A DNA stretch of 10,293 nucleotides from DASQVO01 sp035640715 (GCA_035640715.1 DASQVO010000409.1:1-10293), one strand, 5' to 3'; positions 1-6,751 are shown, counted from the first letter of the stretch. Numbers and translations are program-made. The notes: generated from the sequence alone by a model not told the origin.

Positions 1-749
1 GAGACGCCGAGCAGGCGCCGCACCAGGCTCTCGTCGCCGAGCTCGCTGACGTGGCCGGCGTGGACCACCTGGCCCCGGTCCAGGACGATGACCTGGCTGG
101 CCAGCCTGCGCACGACATGCACGTTCTGCTCGACCATCAGGATGGTCGAGGACGTGCTCACCCGCTCGAGCGCGTCCACCACCTCGTTCACGAACCGGGG
201 CGACAGTCCTTTGGTGGGCTCGTCGATGAGCAGCAGCGGCCGCTCGTGCAGCAGCACCCGGCCGATGGCCAGCATCTGCTGCTGGCCGCCGGAGAGGGTT
301 CCGGCCAGCTGGCGGGAACGCTGCCGCAGCTCGGGGAACAGGCCGTAGACCGATTCGTAGCGGGCATCGGCCCCGGTCTCGGCGAGCCGGAGGTTCTCCG
401 CGACGGTCAGCTTCGCGAAGACCTCCCGGTCTTCCGGGACGTAGCCGACTCCGAGCCGGATAATCCGGTGCGTTGGCCACCCTGCGACGTCGGTGCCGAG
501 GATGTGGATCTTTCCCGTGCTCGGCAGCAGTCCGAGCATGGACCGCAGCGTTGTCGTCTTGCCCACCCCGTTGCGGCCGATCAGGGCCGTCACGCCGCCG
601 GATGGCACCCGCAGGTCCACGCCTTGCAGGATGTGCGACCCGGCGATGCTCGTGTGAAGGCCGGCGAGTTCGGCGGCAACGTCCGGTCCGCCGGCAGCTC
701 CGCCGTCCGGAGCGGAAGCGGCGGGTGAGGAGGATCGTGACCGGATCAC
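1..749 (-). CDS. livF: LivF-type branched-chain amino acid ABC transporter ATP-binding protein (3' end off window)
   Basis: This is the second ATPase of a high-affinity branched-chain amino acid/amide-type ABC importer; it would hydrolyse ATP on the cytoplasmic face of the permeases. The 249 visible codons contain Walker A GRNGVGKT (residues 58-65), the LivF-typical YVPEDR segment (103-108), signature LSGGQQQ (152-158), Walker B LLLIDEP (172-178) and VEQN (206-209), where LivF proteins carry Gln at the H-loop position. The GTG start overlaps the livG stop in a GTGA junction, and a GGGGG stretch inside livG serves as ribosome binding site, so translational coupling is likely. No other plausible start lies before the ABC domain. 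Two oddities: a Ser/Ala/Gly/Pro-rich extension of about 24 residues precedes the domain, and Ile35 sits where the A-loop aromatic is usual (GYG in most LivF). Substrate is unknown. The frame is open to the left edge. Confidence 0.93.
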   Translation of the reverse strand, partial: MIRSRSSSPAASAPDGGAAGGPDVAAELAGLHTSIAGSHILQGVDLRVPSGGVTALIGRNGVGKTTTLRSMLGLLPSTGKIHILGTDVAGWPTHRIIRLGVGYVPEDREVFAKLTVAENLRLAETGADARYESVYGLFPELRQRSRQLAGTLSGGQQQMLAIGRVLLHERPLLLIDEPTKGLSPRFVNEVVDALERVSTSSTILMVEQNVHVVRRLASQVIVLDRGQVVHAGHVSELGDESLVRRLLGV

Positions 750-1519
750 AGCGGGTCCCCCAGATAGGCGCCCTGGACGGTCTCATCCGCCATGACCGTC
801 TCCGGGTCGCCGCAGGCGAGCAGCCGTCCGTGGTGCAGCACAGCGACCCGGTCGGCCAGACCGAGTACGACGGCCATGTGGTGCTCGACCATCAGCACGG
901 TCCGCCCGCCGGCGTGCAGCCCGGCGATCAGTTTCGTCAGGCTCGCGACATCCTCGCTGTTCACGCCCGCCATCGGTTCGTCGAGCAGCAGCACGTCGGC
1001 TTCGCTGGCAATGAGGATCGCCAGTTCCAGCTTGCGTTTGTCACCGTGCGACAGGGCCGCCGCCGGGCGGTCGGACAGCCCGGTCAGCCCGACCGCCGCC
1101 AGTGCCCGCTGTGCGCTGGCGACCGCCGCGTCCCGTGCCCTGGGCCGGTGCCACCATCGCATGCTGCCGCCCAGGTGCGCCTGTGCTGCCAGCCTTGTGT
1201 TCTCGAGGACTGAGAGCGCGCCGAACAGGAGCGAGGTCTGGAAGGTGCGGCCCATGCCGAGCCGGGCGCGCCCGGCCGGGGCAAGGCCGCCGAGATCGCG
1301 CCCGTTGAGCTGCATCGTGCCCTCGCTCGGCCGGAGCAGGCCGGTCAGCAGGTTGAGCAGCGTCGTTTTTCCCGCGCCGTTCGGCCCGATGATGCCGAGG
1401 AACTCACCGTGGGCAACCTGCATGTCAACGTCCGCCAGGATGCTGGCTCCGCCCGCCCGGAAGCCGAGTCCTGACATCTGCAGCGCCGGCGGGCGCGCCT
1501 GCGTCGTCACCTGCGTCAT
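746..1519 (-). CDS. livG: LivG-type branched-chain amino acid ABC transporter ATP-binding protein
   Basis: This is the first ATPase of the importer and would form the nucleotide-binding heterodimer with LivF. It is complete at 257 aa, the normal LivG length. Visible motifs are Walker A GPNGAGKT (45-52), Q-loop Gln94 in GRTFQ, signature LSHGD (156-160, a variant seen in LivG-like proteins in place of LSGGQ), Walker B VLLLDEP (176-182), D-loop GVNSED (185-190) and H-loop His213 in VEHHM. The insertion between Q-loop and signature (about 101-150) and the C-terminal AYLGDPL tail are typical of LivG. The ATG start is preceded by AGGA with 5 nt spacing. The stop of the binding-protein gene lies 20 nt upstream and livF overlaps the end, so the three genes should be co-transcribed. 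The family assignment is firm; the transported solute is not known. Confidence 0.95.
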   Translation of the reverse strand: MTQVTTQARPPALQMSGLGFRAGGASILADVDMQVAHGEFLGIIGPNGAGKTTLLNLLTGLLRPSEGTMQLNGRDLGGLAPAGRARLGMGRTFQTSLLFGALSVLENTRLAAQAHLGGSMRWWHRPRARDAAVASAQRALAAVGLTGLSDRPAAALSHGDKRKLELAILIASEADVLLLDEPMAGVNSEDVASLTKLIAGLHAGGRTVLMVEHHMAVVLGLADRVAVLHHGRLLACGDPETVMADETVQGAYLGDPL

Positions 1520-1539
1520 TTGTGTCCTGCCGGGCCTGG

Positions 1540-2766
1540 TCAGCTGCCGGAGCCTGCTGTGGGCGCTGGGGCCGTGTCGCTCAGGGTCAGCGTCTTGCCC
1601 AGCACGGGCGTGAAAGCAGTCGCGCTCTGCTCGGTCAGTTTCGCCTGATACATCGGCTGGAGCATGGCGTGGTCGGACGCGCGGATCTGCTGTGTTCCCT
1701 TGGGGGCCTGGAAGGTCCAGCCGTTCAGTGCCTTGATCATGGCGCTGACGTCGGTTCCCCCGCCTGCCTGGATCGCGCGGGTGATCATCTGGGCCGCGAC
1801 GAAGCCGTCCGGGGTGAACAGGTCAGGCACCGACTGGTACCGCTGCTTCATCTGGGTGACCAGGTAGTCGTTCGCGGGGTTTTTGGGCGCCTGGTAGAAG
1901 TACAGCGACACGTAGTCGAACTTCGTCCCGGCGTTCCCGTAGAACGGGTAGGTGGCGATGTTGGCGAGGCCGGTCACGACCTTGGTCCCGGCGAAGTCAC
2001 CCTGCTGGTCAAGTGCCTGGGCCAGGGAGGAGCCGGTCGTCCCGGCCCACGCCAGGAAGATCAGGTTGGGATGCATGGCCTTCACCTGAAGGGCCGTCGG
2101 CGTGAAATTACTGGTGGTGAGCGGGACCAGGACGGGCTTGACCGTGTCGCCGATGGCGCCGAAGACCTTCTGGGCGTCGGTCACGTAGGACCGGCCGAAC
2201 GCGTAGTCCTGGGCCAGGACGACTATCTTCTGCCCGCGGCCGGCGCTGGCCACGAATGACTTCGCCGCCATTACGTCCTGGTCGGTCTGGCGCCCGGAGC
2301 GGAACGTGTACTGGTTGGCGCCGGTGAGCTGGTCCGCAGCCGCCGGGCCCGAAATGTAGAGAACCTGGTTCTGCGCGGCGAGCGGGGCCAGTTCGGTTGC
2401 GATGCCAGAGTCGATGGACCCGCCGATAATCTTGTAGCCCGCGCCGACCAGGCCCTTGGAGTCGGTGACTGCGGTGGTCGCGTTGTCCGCGTCGTCCTGC
2501 CAGGTGACGTCGACCTTGTGGCCATCCACCTTGCCGGTCCCATGCGTCGCGTAGTCCAGCCCGATGTTGAATCCCTGCTGGTATTCCTGCGCGTAGGCGG
2601 AGTAGATGCCAGTCTTCTCGTAGACCATGCCCACCTTGACCGGCGCGGACCCGGACGTGCCCGAGCCGCCGCCTGCCGCCGGAGAAGATGACCCGCATGC
2701 CGCAGCGGTCAGCGCAATGGCGATGATCCCGATTGACGCAGCCGTTCCTCGATGAACTCTGCTCAT
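1540..2766 (-). CDS. ABC transporter substrate-binding lipoprotein (Peripla_BP_6, LivK-like)
   Basis: This is the extracellular, lipid-anchored solute receptor of the Liv-type importer, 408 aa from the chosen start. A short basic N-terminus (MSRVHR) precedes a hydrophobic stretch and the lipobox-like LTAAAC, giving lipidation at Cys24. A Ser/Gly/Ala-rich linker follows, then KVGMVYEKTGIYSAY (44-58), the usual first strand and loop of type I periplasmic-binding folds of the LivK/amide family. The frame could extend to a TTG at 2781, but GGAGGGG lies immediately upstream of the ATG at 2766 and would itself be inside the longer reading, so the ATG is preferred. It is the first gene of the operon, with its own promoter at about 2811-2839. 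The solute could be a branched-chain amino acid, an amide, urea or an aromatic acid; the sequence does not decide. The lipobox has Ala at -3 instead of the more usual Leu. Confidence 0.93.
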   Translation of the reverse strand: MSRVHRGTAASIGIIAIALTAAACGSSSPAAGGGSGTSGSAPVKVGMVYEKTGIYSAYAQEYQQGFNIGLDYATHGTGKVDGHKVDVTWQDDADNATTAVTDSKGLVGAGYKIIGGSIDSGIATELAPLAAQNQVLYISGPAAADQLTGANQYTFRSGRQTDQDVMAAKSFVASAGRGQKIVVLAQDYAFGRSYVTDAQKVFGAIGDTVKPVLVPLTTSNFTPTALQVKAMHPNLIFLAWAGTTGSSLAQALDQQGDFAGTKVVTGLANIATYPFYGNAGTKFDYVSLYFYQAPKNPANDYLVTQMKQRYQSVPDLFTPDGFVAAQMITRAIQAGGGTDVSAMIKALNGWTFQAPKGTQQIRASDHAMLQPMYQAKLTEQSATAFTPVLGKTLTLSDTAPAPTAGSGS

Positions 2767-2768
2767 GT

Positions 2769-2775
2769 CCCCTCC
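2769..2775 (-). promoter_or_regulatory. Ribosome binding site of the substrate-binding protein gene
   Basis: The minus strand reads GGAGGGG directly before the ATG at 2766, with GGAGG spaced 4 nt from the start. It argues against the in-frame TTG at 2781, which lies upstream of this site and has no purine-rich sequence of its own. Confidence 0.75.
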
Positions 2776-2810
2776 GGACAAGAATATGAGAGGTGAATCA
2801 GGTATCGAGA

Positions 2811-2839
2811 ACTGTAGGATAACGCCACAAGCGCGTCAA
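2811..2839 (-). promoter_or_regulatory. Sigma-70-type promoter of the liv-type ABC operon
   Basis: On the minus strand TTGACG (-35, 2834-2839) is followed after exactly 17 nt by TACAGT (-10, 2811-2816). Both hexamers fit the actinobacterial housekeeping sigma consensus TTGACn / TAnnnT. Transcription would begin near 2804-2805, leaving a leader of about 38 nt before the ATG at 2766. No strong hairpin or obvious riboswitch is visible in that leader. Confidence 0.75.
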
Positions 2840-2876
2840 CCCTTGCTAGCGGATGCGTCATGAGTGGCTGCGCGGT

Positions 2877-2904
2877 GGGTATCTCACGGCGGGTATCTCA
2901 CAGC
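2877..2904. repeat. Two-copy 14-bp tandem direct repeat upstream of the TIGR03086 gene
   Basis: GGGTATCTCACGGC is immediately followed by GGGTATCTCACAGC, 13 of 14 bases identical. It lies in the divergent spacer between the ABC operon promoter and the plus-strand gene at 2944, about 40 bp before that start. It may be a two-site operator or a slippage duplication. I see no convincing -35/-10 pair for the plus-strand gene, so its promoter probably overlaps or adjoins this repeat. Confidence 0.7.
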
Positions 2905-2943
2905 GACGGCGCGCCAGGCCGCCCGTACTGAAAGGCTGATGCC

Positions 2944-3510
2944 ATGAATGATGTTGCCGTGCTGGCGGACCTCGACCGGGCGCTGGCCGCCGCGGAGCCG
3001 GTCGTGGCCGGCGTCCGGCCCGATCAGTGGGACGCCCCGACGCCCTGCACCGAACACGACGTCCGTGACGTGCTGAACCATCTCGTGTCGGGCAATCTGC
3101 TGTTCGCGGCGATCATCCGCGGCGAGCCGCTGCCGGAGCGCGGTGCCGACCACCTCGGCGACGACCCGCTGGGCGCCTTCCGGCGGGCCGCGCGCGAACT
3201 GCGGGACGCGTTCGGCGCACCAGGCGTCCTGGATGAGGTCTACACCTCGCCGTTCGGGACCGCGCCGGGCGCGGTCCTCGCCCAGGTCCGCATCGTGGAA
3301 CTCCTGACGCACGGCTGGGATCTCGCGCGGGCGACGGGGCAGAACGCGGACTTCCCCGGCGACCTAGCCGAACGGGCGCTGGCCGCCACCCGGCGGCAGC
3401 TCGTATCGAGGCCGGAGGGGCCGGGCGCCCCGTTCGGCCCGGAAGTGGCCGTACCGGACGACGCCGCGGCCATCGACCGCCTGGCCGGCTTCCTCGGCCG
3501 GACCGTGTAA
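2944..3510 (+). CDS. TIGR03086 family metal-binding protein (DinB / maleylpyruvate isomerase-like superfamily)
   Basis: This 188-aa protein has the layout of TIGR03086 proteins. The N-terminal helix region carries RPDQWDAPTPCTEHDVRDVLNHLV (residues 25-48), the central region REL..FG, then IVELLTHGWDLARATGQ (117-133), and the C-terminus FGPEVAVPDDA...DRLAGFLGR. His46, Glu119 and His123 match the metal-binding His/Glu/His set of the superfamily, whose characterised members include mycothiol-dependent maleylpyruvate isomerase and bacillithiol/mycothiol S-transferases. A cytoplasmic thiol-dependent enzyme is plausible, but no substrate can be named. Position 38 is His where many relatives have Trp in the PTPC..W motif. 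The ATG start has AAAGG about 8 nt upstream. It is a single gene, divergent from the ABC operon and convergent with the DUF1707 gene. Confidence 0.9.
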   Translation: MNDVAVLADLDRALAAAEPVVAGVRPDQWDAPTPCTEHDVRDVLNHLVSGNLLFAAIIRGEPLPERGADHLGDDPLGAFRRAARELRDAFGAPGVLDEVYTSPFGTAPGAVLAQVRIVELLTHGWDLARATGQNADFPGDLAERALAATRRQLVSRPEGPGAPFGPEVAVPDDAAAIDRLAGFLGRTV

Positions 3511-3551
3511 GCGCCGGGCTCCCCCCGGTCGGCCCGTATGAACACCGGCGC

Positions 3552-3586
3552 GGACGACCGATGAGTTTCGCGCAGCCGGGTCGTCC
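3552..3586. terminator. Possible bidirectional terminator hairpin between convergent genes
   Basis: GGACGACC (3552-3559) and GGTCGTCC (3579-3586) form a perfect 8-bp stem around a 19-nt loop. It lies 41 bp after the TIGR03086 stop and 71 bp past the 3' end of the opposing DUF1707 gene. No U-tract follows on either strand, which is common for actinobacterial terminators but weakens the call. Confidence 0.4.
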
Positions 3587-3616
3587 AAGACGGTAAACCG
3601 GGCGAGGAGGATAGAG

Positions 3617-3679
3617 GTGTCGTCAGAGACAACGGCCCAGAGCCGTGCCGCGCCAGGTCAGGCCGACGGGAGAGCGTAG
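3617..3679 (+). CDS. Very small ORF with a strong ribosome binding site (20 aa, doubtful)
   Basis: A near-ideal Shine-Dalgarno sequence, AGGAGG at 3605-3610, stands 6 nt before a GTG at 3617. The frame then encodes only 20 residues (VSSETTAQSRAAPGQADGRA) and stops at 3677-3679, overlapping by 22 bp the 3' end of the opposing DUF1707 gene. The peptide has no recognisable domain or signal. It could be a chance match, a real small peptide, or the 5' remnant of a gene whose body was lost when this junction formed. Confidence 0.15.
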   Translation: MSSETTAQSRAAPGQADGRA

Positions 3680-4317
3680 CGCCTGGGGCGCCGCCGCAGC
3701 CATTGCCAGAACGTCCGGCGCGGCGGCCGCACTCTGATATTGCCGCTGCCGACCTTCCCTGACACATCGATCCGCAGCGTGACGGGCACACCGGCGCCCC
3801 ACGGCGTGCGGACCTTCACGTTGCCGCTCCGGATTGCTACGTCGTCGGTGTCCACCACCACGCCCGGCTTCGTCACCAGCGTCAGGTTCCCGCTGCGCAC
3901 ATCCGCATCGATCTGGAGCGACGGCCACGCGACAACCGCCTCGGTAAAGTCCAGTGTCACGTTGCCGCTCGTTACCCGCACCTCCATACGCTGCGGCACC
4001 ATCCAGCGGCCGTCACGCCTCGCGCTGCCGCTACGGCAGTCGATGCGCACCACATCCTTCGGCTTCGCCGCTGGCACACCGACCGCGGAACCCGGTGCGG
4101 CTGGCAGGTCGGAGATCAGCGCCGCAAGCTCGCCGTAGGTACGTGCCGTCAGGGCCGCACCCACCCGCTCGTCGAGTTCCTCCGCGGTCAGCCGGCCATC
4201 ACCCGCGGATACCCGCAGCAGCTCGACCACCCGGTCCCGGTCGTCGTGCGACGCGCGCAGCTCACCACGTGACACCGCCTCATCGCCGCACGCCTGCGGC
4301 AATGCCTCATCCGCCAT
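3658..4317 (-). CDS. DUF1707 (SHOCT-like) domain protein with beta-repeat C-terminal region
   Basis: The product is 219 aa from the chosen start. Residues 20-72 are a DUF1707 domain: LRASHDDRDRVVELLR, then GRLTAEELDERV, ALTARTYGELAALISDLP. The rest contains spaced SGN/SGS turns (96-98, 117-119, 142-144, 164-166, 191-193) every 22-27 residues, separated by alternating hydrophobic strands, as in DUF4097/DUF2154-like beta-solenoid segments. The C-terminus is rich in Arg, Trp and Pro. No transmembrane helix is evident, unlike many DUF1707 proteins. The frame is open up to 4530, but the upstream 71 residues look noncoding, and DUF1707 proteins normally begin just before the RASH motif, so the ATG at 4317 is preferred. 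That ATG has no Shine-Dalgarno but has a -10-like TACAGT at the spacing of a leaderless mRNA. The function is unknown; envelope-stress or sensory roles have been suggested for relatives. Confidence 0.88.
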   Translation of the reverse strand: MADEALPQACGDEAVSRGELRASHDDRDRVVELLRVSAGDGRLTAEELDERVGAALTARTYGELAALISDLPAAPGSAVGVPAAKPKDVVRIDCRSGSARRDGRWMVPQRMEVRVTSGNVTLDFTEAVVAWPSLQIDADVRSGNLTLVTKPGVVVDTDDVAIRSGNVKVRTPWGAGVPVTLRIDVSGKVGSGNIRVRPPRRTFWQWLRRRPRRYALPSA

Positions 4318-4601
4318 GGGGAAACTGTAAGGCCGCAGCGGCCCGTCCGGCACTACCCATGACGTGGACTGCTCCGGGCCAGCGCCGGCGCTGCGCCGCG
4401 GGGTGACCAGACCAGGTGCCGTTGATGCAGTGGCTGCATTCAGGGGACAGTGCCTGTCCATTCCGGCAAGGTAGGGCGGTTCCGCCGCCAGTCGCTGACG
4501 TGGCGGGCCTTCGGCCGTCTTTGCCCGCATGGCCGTGGCCTTTCACCGCAGCGCGTTGCCGTCGGCTTCGGCATACCAGCCGTGACAGGCCCTCGACCGC
4601 A
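4318..4601. other. Intergenic region between the STAND ATPase and DUF1707 genes
   Basis: These 284 bp hold no credible gene on either strand. Two symmetric elements stand out: a perfect 14-bp palindrome CAGCGCCGGCGCTG at 4380-4393, and GGACAG-TGC-CTGTCC at 4445-4459. The first could be chance in GC-rich DNA. The second contains GGACAGT, which also occurs at 6754-6760 in the repeat array upstream of the STAND gene. Confidence 0.45.
4324..4329 (-). promoter_or_regulatory. Candidate -10 element for a leaderless DUF1707 transcript
   Basis: TACAGT on the minus strand is separated by 6 nt (TTCCCC) from the ATG at 4317, placing the expected start of transcription on or next to the A of the start codon. 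The same hexamer is the -10 of the liv-type operon in this window. The matching -35 is poor (TGCCGG at 17 nt, GTGCCG at 18 nt), so an activator may be needed. Confidence 0.45.
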
Positions 4602-6644
4602 TCAAGTCCTGGTACCCAGGCGGCAATCCAGTTCGGTACCGAGCTCGCGTCGCCAGAGGCGGTCACACACCAGTTGGATACCGCGGGTCAGATGTCTGCG
4701 GTAAGTGGTGAACGGCAGCCCCAGTGAATTCGCGGCCACTTCCTGGGTCGGAGCGGCGTGCAGGAACGTGGCGTCCAGGACCCGGTACAGCTTGGCTGCC
4801 CTCGGGTCCTCCGACATGGAGCGAATCGTATCCACGAGCAAATCCCGCAGTCCCCGCGTCCGGTCGGCATCCGGGTTGCCGGCCACGATCCTGCTGCGGA
4901 CCAGCACGCTGGCGGACAGCGATTCGCTGTGCAGCGAGCGCAGGGCGGCCCGGACAGCGTCGTCGAACTCGGATCGGGACAGCACGGGATACTCGGCCGG
5001 ATCCGGGCTGGTGGCGCCCACGTCGCCGGACAGTGCCTGTGCAGTCAGCTGATCCAGCCATGGTTCCAGTGGTGTCCTTCGCCAGTCGCGCGCGAACAGG
5101 CCAAAGTCGGTGGATCCGATCCGGGAGGTGGCGGGAATCAAGTGGTGCTGGATGCCGGCGAAGTTGTCCTGCCAGCGCTCTGGATTCGCCGTGACGCAGA
5201 ACGACCAGGCCAGCCCGTCACCGGCCAGCCATGCCCTGGCGTTGCGGAACAGCATCAGGTCCATGACCGGCGAGGACTGCTCGTACCGCTCGGGATCGAC
5301 CCAGAAGCGGGACAGGCCCAGATACTCGCCTGGCCGCAGCGCGGCCTCGGCCGTCACGTGTGTCCATGCGGCGTCTACCACCGGGTCGGCGAGGCGGTCC
5401 TCGTCATCGGGTTCGGCCAACCGCAACCAGGCGGAAAATCCGGCAGGTTGCCCGGTGGAGATCCGCCGGCAGATCTGGAATGCCTCGGGCATGCGGTCCA
5501 GCCAGTATGCCACGATCCCGGCAAGCTCAGGGCCCTCGGCTTGTTCGGCGAGGACAAGCAGCTGGCGCCGGTCGGCAGGTTGGTACCGGTCGCCGAACAG
5601 GTCCCCGGAATGCCACCACGAGAAGAACGCGGAGATGACCGGGCTGCGCCGCAGGATGAAGAGGAACTCACGGGCGCTCCGCAGCGCATCCGCGGGACTG
5701 CTGGACTGCATACGCTGCAGCAGATATGGCCGCACCGCGTGGTGAATGGCTGCGTAGCCCTCGGGATCGCGCCAACTCAGGTCGGCCTCCAGCGCATTCC
5801 GCGCGATGTCGTGCGGGTACACCCCCCGCGGGCCGGCCTCTACGAATGGCAGACCGCGCAGCCACTCGAACAGTGCGGTCGCCTGGTGCGCCGGCACTAC
5901 CGTGCGGAGCAATTCCTCTGTGGTCACCTCGACGTGAGCACACACGGCGAGGGTGCGCCGGTGCAACTCGGAGGGCAGCTCACCCACCAGGTGGTTCAGC
6001 AGGGTACGGACCACGTCTTGCCCGGGTTCCCAGGACTCGACCTCGGACTGATCGTTCGTAGCGACCTCCGCGGCGAGCGTCAGTGCGAGCGGATGGCCTC
6101 CGGCAAAGGCCAGTAGCTTCGGCTGCAGGTGGCTGGCCACGCCGCGGTTACGCATCAGGACGGCGGACTCGTCCGGGTTCAGGTTACGCAGCGTGATGAC
6201 CCGCAGCGCATCCGCCCAGGCCGGGTCGGCCCGCCAGCTTGGATCCGGGGGAAGGCGGCTCGCGATCACCACAATCGCGTCCCAGGGCAGTTTCGGCAGG
6301 AACTGGTGGCTGAGCCACGTCTCGAGACCCTGGCACCGCTCGAAGGTGTCGATCAGCAAGACCATGCCGGGGACCTGTATTCCCACAGCGCTTTCGAACG
6401 CGTGCGGTGACGCTTCGGTGAGCCGCCCGTCCAGTTCCACCACGGTCCGGCCCGCAGTGCGGGCGTCGTCGGCAAGCCGGTGCAACAGTGTGGATTTACC
6501 GATGCCACCCGGCCCGTGCACGTAGAGAACAGAAAACGCGCTCTCCTCACCGGCCAAGGCCGCGGCGAACAGCCCACGTTCCATCTCCCGCCCGATGAAC
6601 GTTTTGCGTCGGGTCGCCTCCAGGCGCTCGCGCAGAGTCCGCAC
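4602..6644 (-). CDS. STAND/NB-ARC-like AAA ATPase with C-terminal HTH (putative regulator)
   Basis: A 680-aa cytoplasmic protein, probably a nucleotide-switch signalling ATPase acting as a transcriptional regulator. The N-terminus carries TFIGRE (15-20), Walker A GPGGIGKST (44-52), Walker B VLLIDTFE (95-102), a sensor-type IASR (127-130), and GGHPLAL (182-188), the GxP motif of STAND/NB-ARC modules. A winged-helix-like stretch PHDIARNAL (277-285) follows. The long middle region (about 300-600) is helical and unassigned; 435-540 might be a degenerate acetyltransferase-like fold, a weak guess. The C-terminus, VAANSLGLPFTTYRRHLTRG (636-655), resembles a sigma region 4-like HTH. No TPR or WD repeats are obvious. 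The start is GTG, preceded by GGAGG (6650-6654) with 5 nt spacing. It is divergent from the MFS/amidohydrolase pair. The ATPase assignment is firm; the regulatory role and ligand are inferred. Confidence 0.88.
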   Translation of the reverse strand: MRTLRERLEATRRKTFIGREMERGLFAAALAGEESAFSVLYVHGPGGIGKSTLLHRLADDARTAGRTVVELDGRLTEASPHAFESAVGIQVPGMVLLIDTFERCQGLETWLSHQFLPKLPWDAIVVIASRLPPDPSWRADPAWADALRVITLRNLNPDESAVLMRNRGVASHLQPKLLAFAGGHPLALTLAAEVATNDQSEVESWEPGQDVVRTLLNHLVGELPSELHRRTLAVCAHVEVTTEELLRTVVPAHQATALFEWLRGLPFVEAGPRGVYPHDIARNALEADLSWRDPEGYAAIHHAVRPYLLQRMQSSSPADALRSAREFLFILRRSPVISAFFSWWHSGDLFGDRYQPADRRQLLVLAEQAEGPELAGIVAYWLDRMPEAFQICRRISTGQPAGFSAWLRLAEPDDEDRLADPVVDAAWTHVTAEAALRPGEYLGLSRFWVDPERYEQSSPVMDLMLFRNARAWLAGDGLAWSFCVTANPERWQDNFAGIQHHLIPATSRIGSTDFGLFARDWRRTPLEPWLDQLTAQALSGDVGATSPDPAEYPVLSRSEFDDAVRAALRSLHSESLSASVLVRSRIVAGNPDADRTRGLRDLLVDTIRSMSEDPRAAKLYRVLDATFLHAAPTQEVAANSLGLPFTTYRRHLTRGIQLVCDRLWRRELGTELDCRLGTRT

Positions 6645-6706
6645 GTCTACCTCCCTCCGGCCGGGGTCCCCGGACTGCCTAGGCGCCGGGTTCAGCGGCG
6701 CAAGTG

Positions 6707-6746
6707 GTCAATCCCATTGGTTGTGGTCTACATCTCATTGATTGAC
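6707..6746. promoter_or_regulatory. Widely spaced inverted repeat GTCAATC...GATTGAC
   Basis: GTCAATC (6707-6713) and GATTGAC (6740-6746) are perfect 7-bp inverted arms whose centres are 33 bp apart, about three helical turns. They lie about 60-100 bp upstream of the STAND gene start. The right arm runs into TTGACA. The spacing suits two protein dimers or a looped tetramer, but this is inference. Confidence 0.45.
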
Positions 6747-6751
6747 ACGCA

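Noticed and set aside
51..1213. Plus-strand open frames across the livF/livG region
   Set aside because: They are antisense to complete Walker A, signature and Walker B motifs on the minus strand and contain no domain of their own.
4380..4393. Perfect 14-bp palindrome CAGCGCCGGCGCTG as an operator or terminator
   Set aside because: It has no loop, no U-tract and is made only of GC-rich steps; chance is a sufficient explanation without conservation data.
4318..4530. 71-residue N-terminal extension of the DUF1707 frame
   Set aside because: The extension is Pro/Arg/Ala-rich without domain similarity, covers the candidate -10 and palindromes, and is longer than the usual leader before a DUF1707 domain.
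4758..6116. 452-codon open frame on the plus strand opposite the STAND gene
   Set aside because: Its translation has no recognisable domain and mirrors the high-GC antisense of the STAND gene, whose minus-strand frame carries ordered ATPase motifs and a good ribosome binding site.
6742..6747. Perfect TTGACA as the -35 of a plus-strand promoter
   Set aside because: No TAnnnT hexamer lies 16-19 bp downstream; the positions are occupied by the direct repeats. It may be an activator-dependent element, but I could not support a promoter call.
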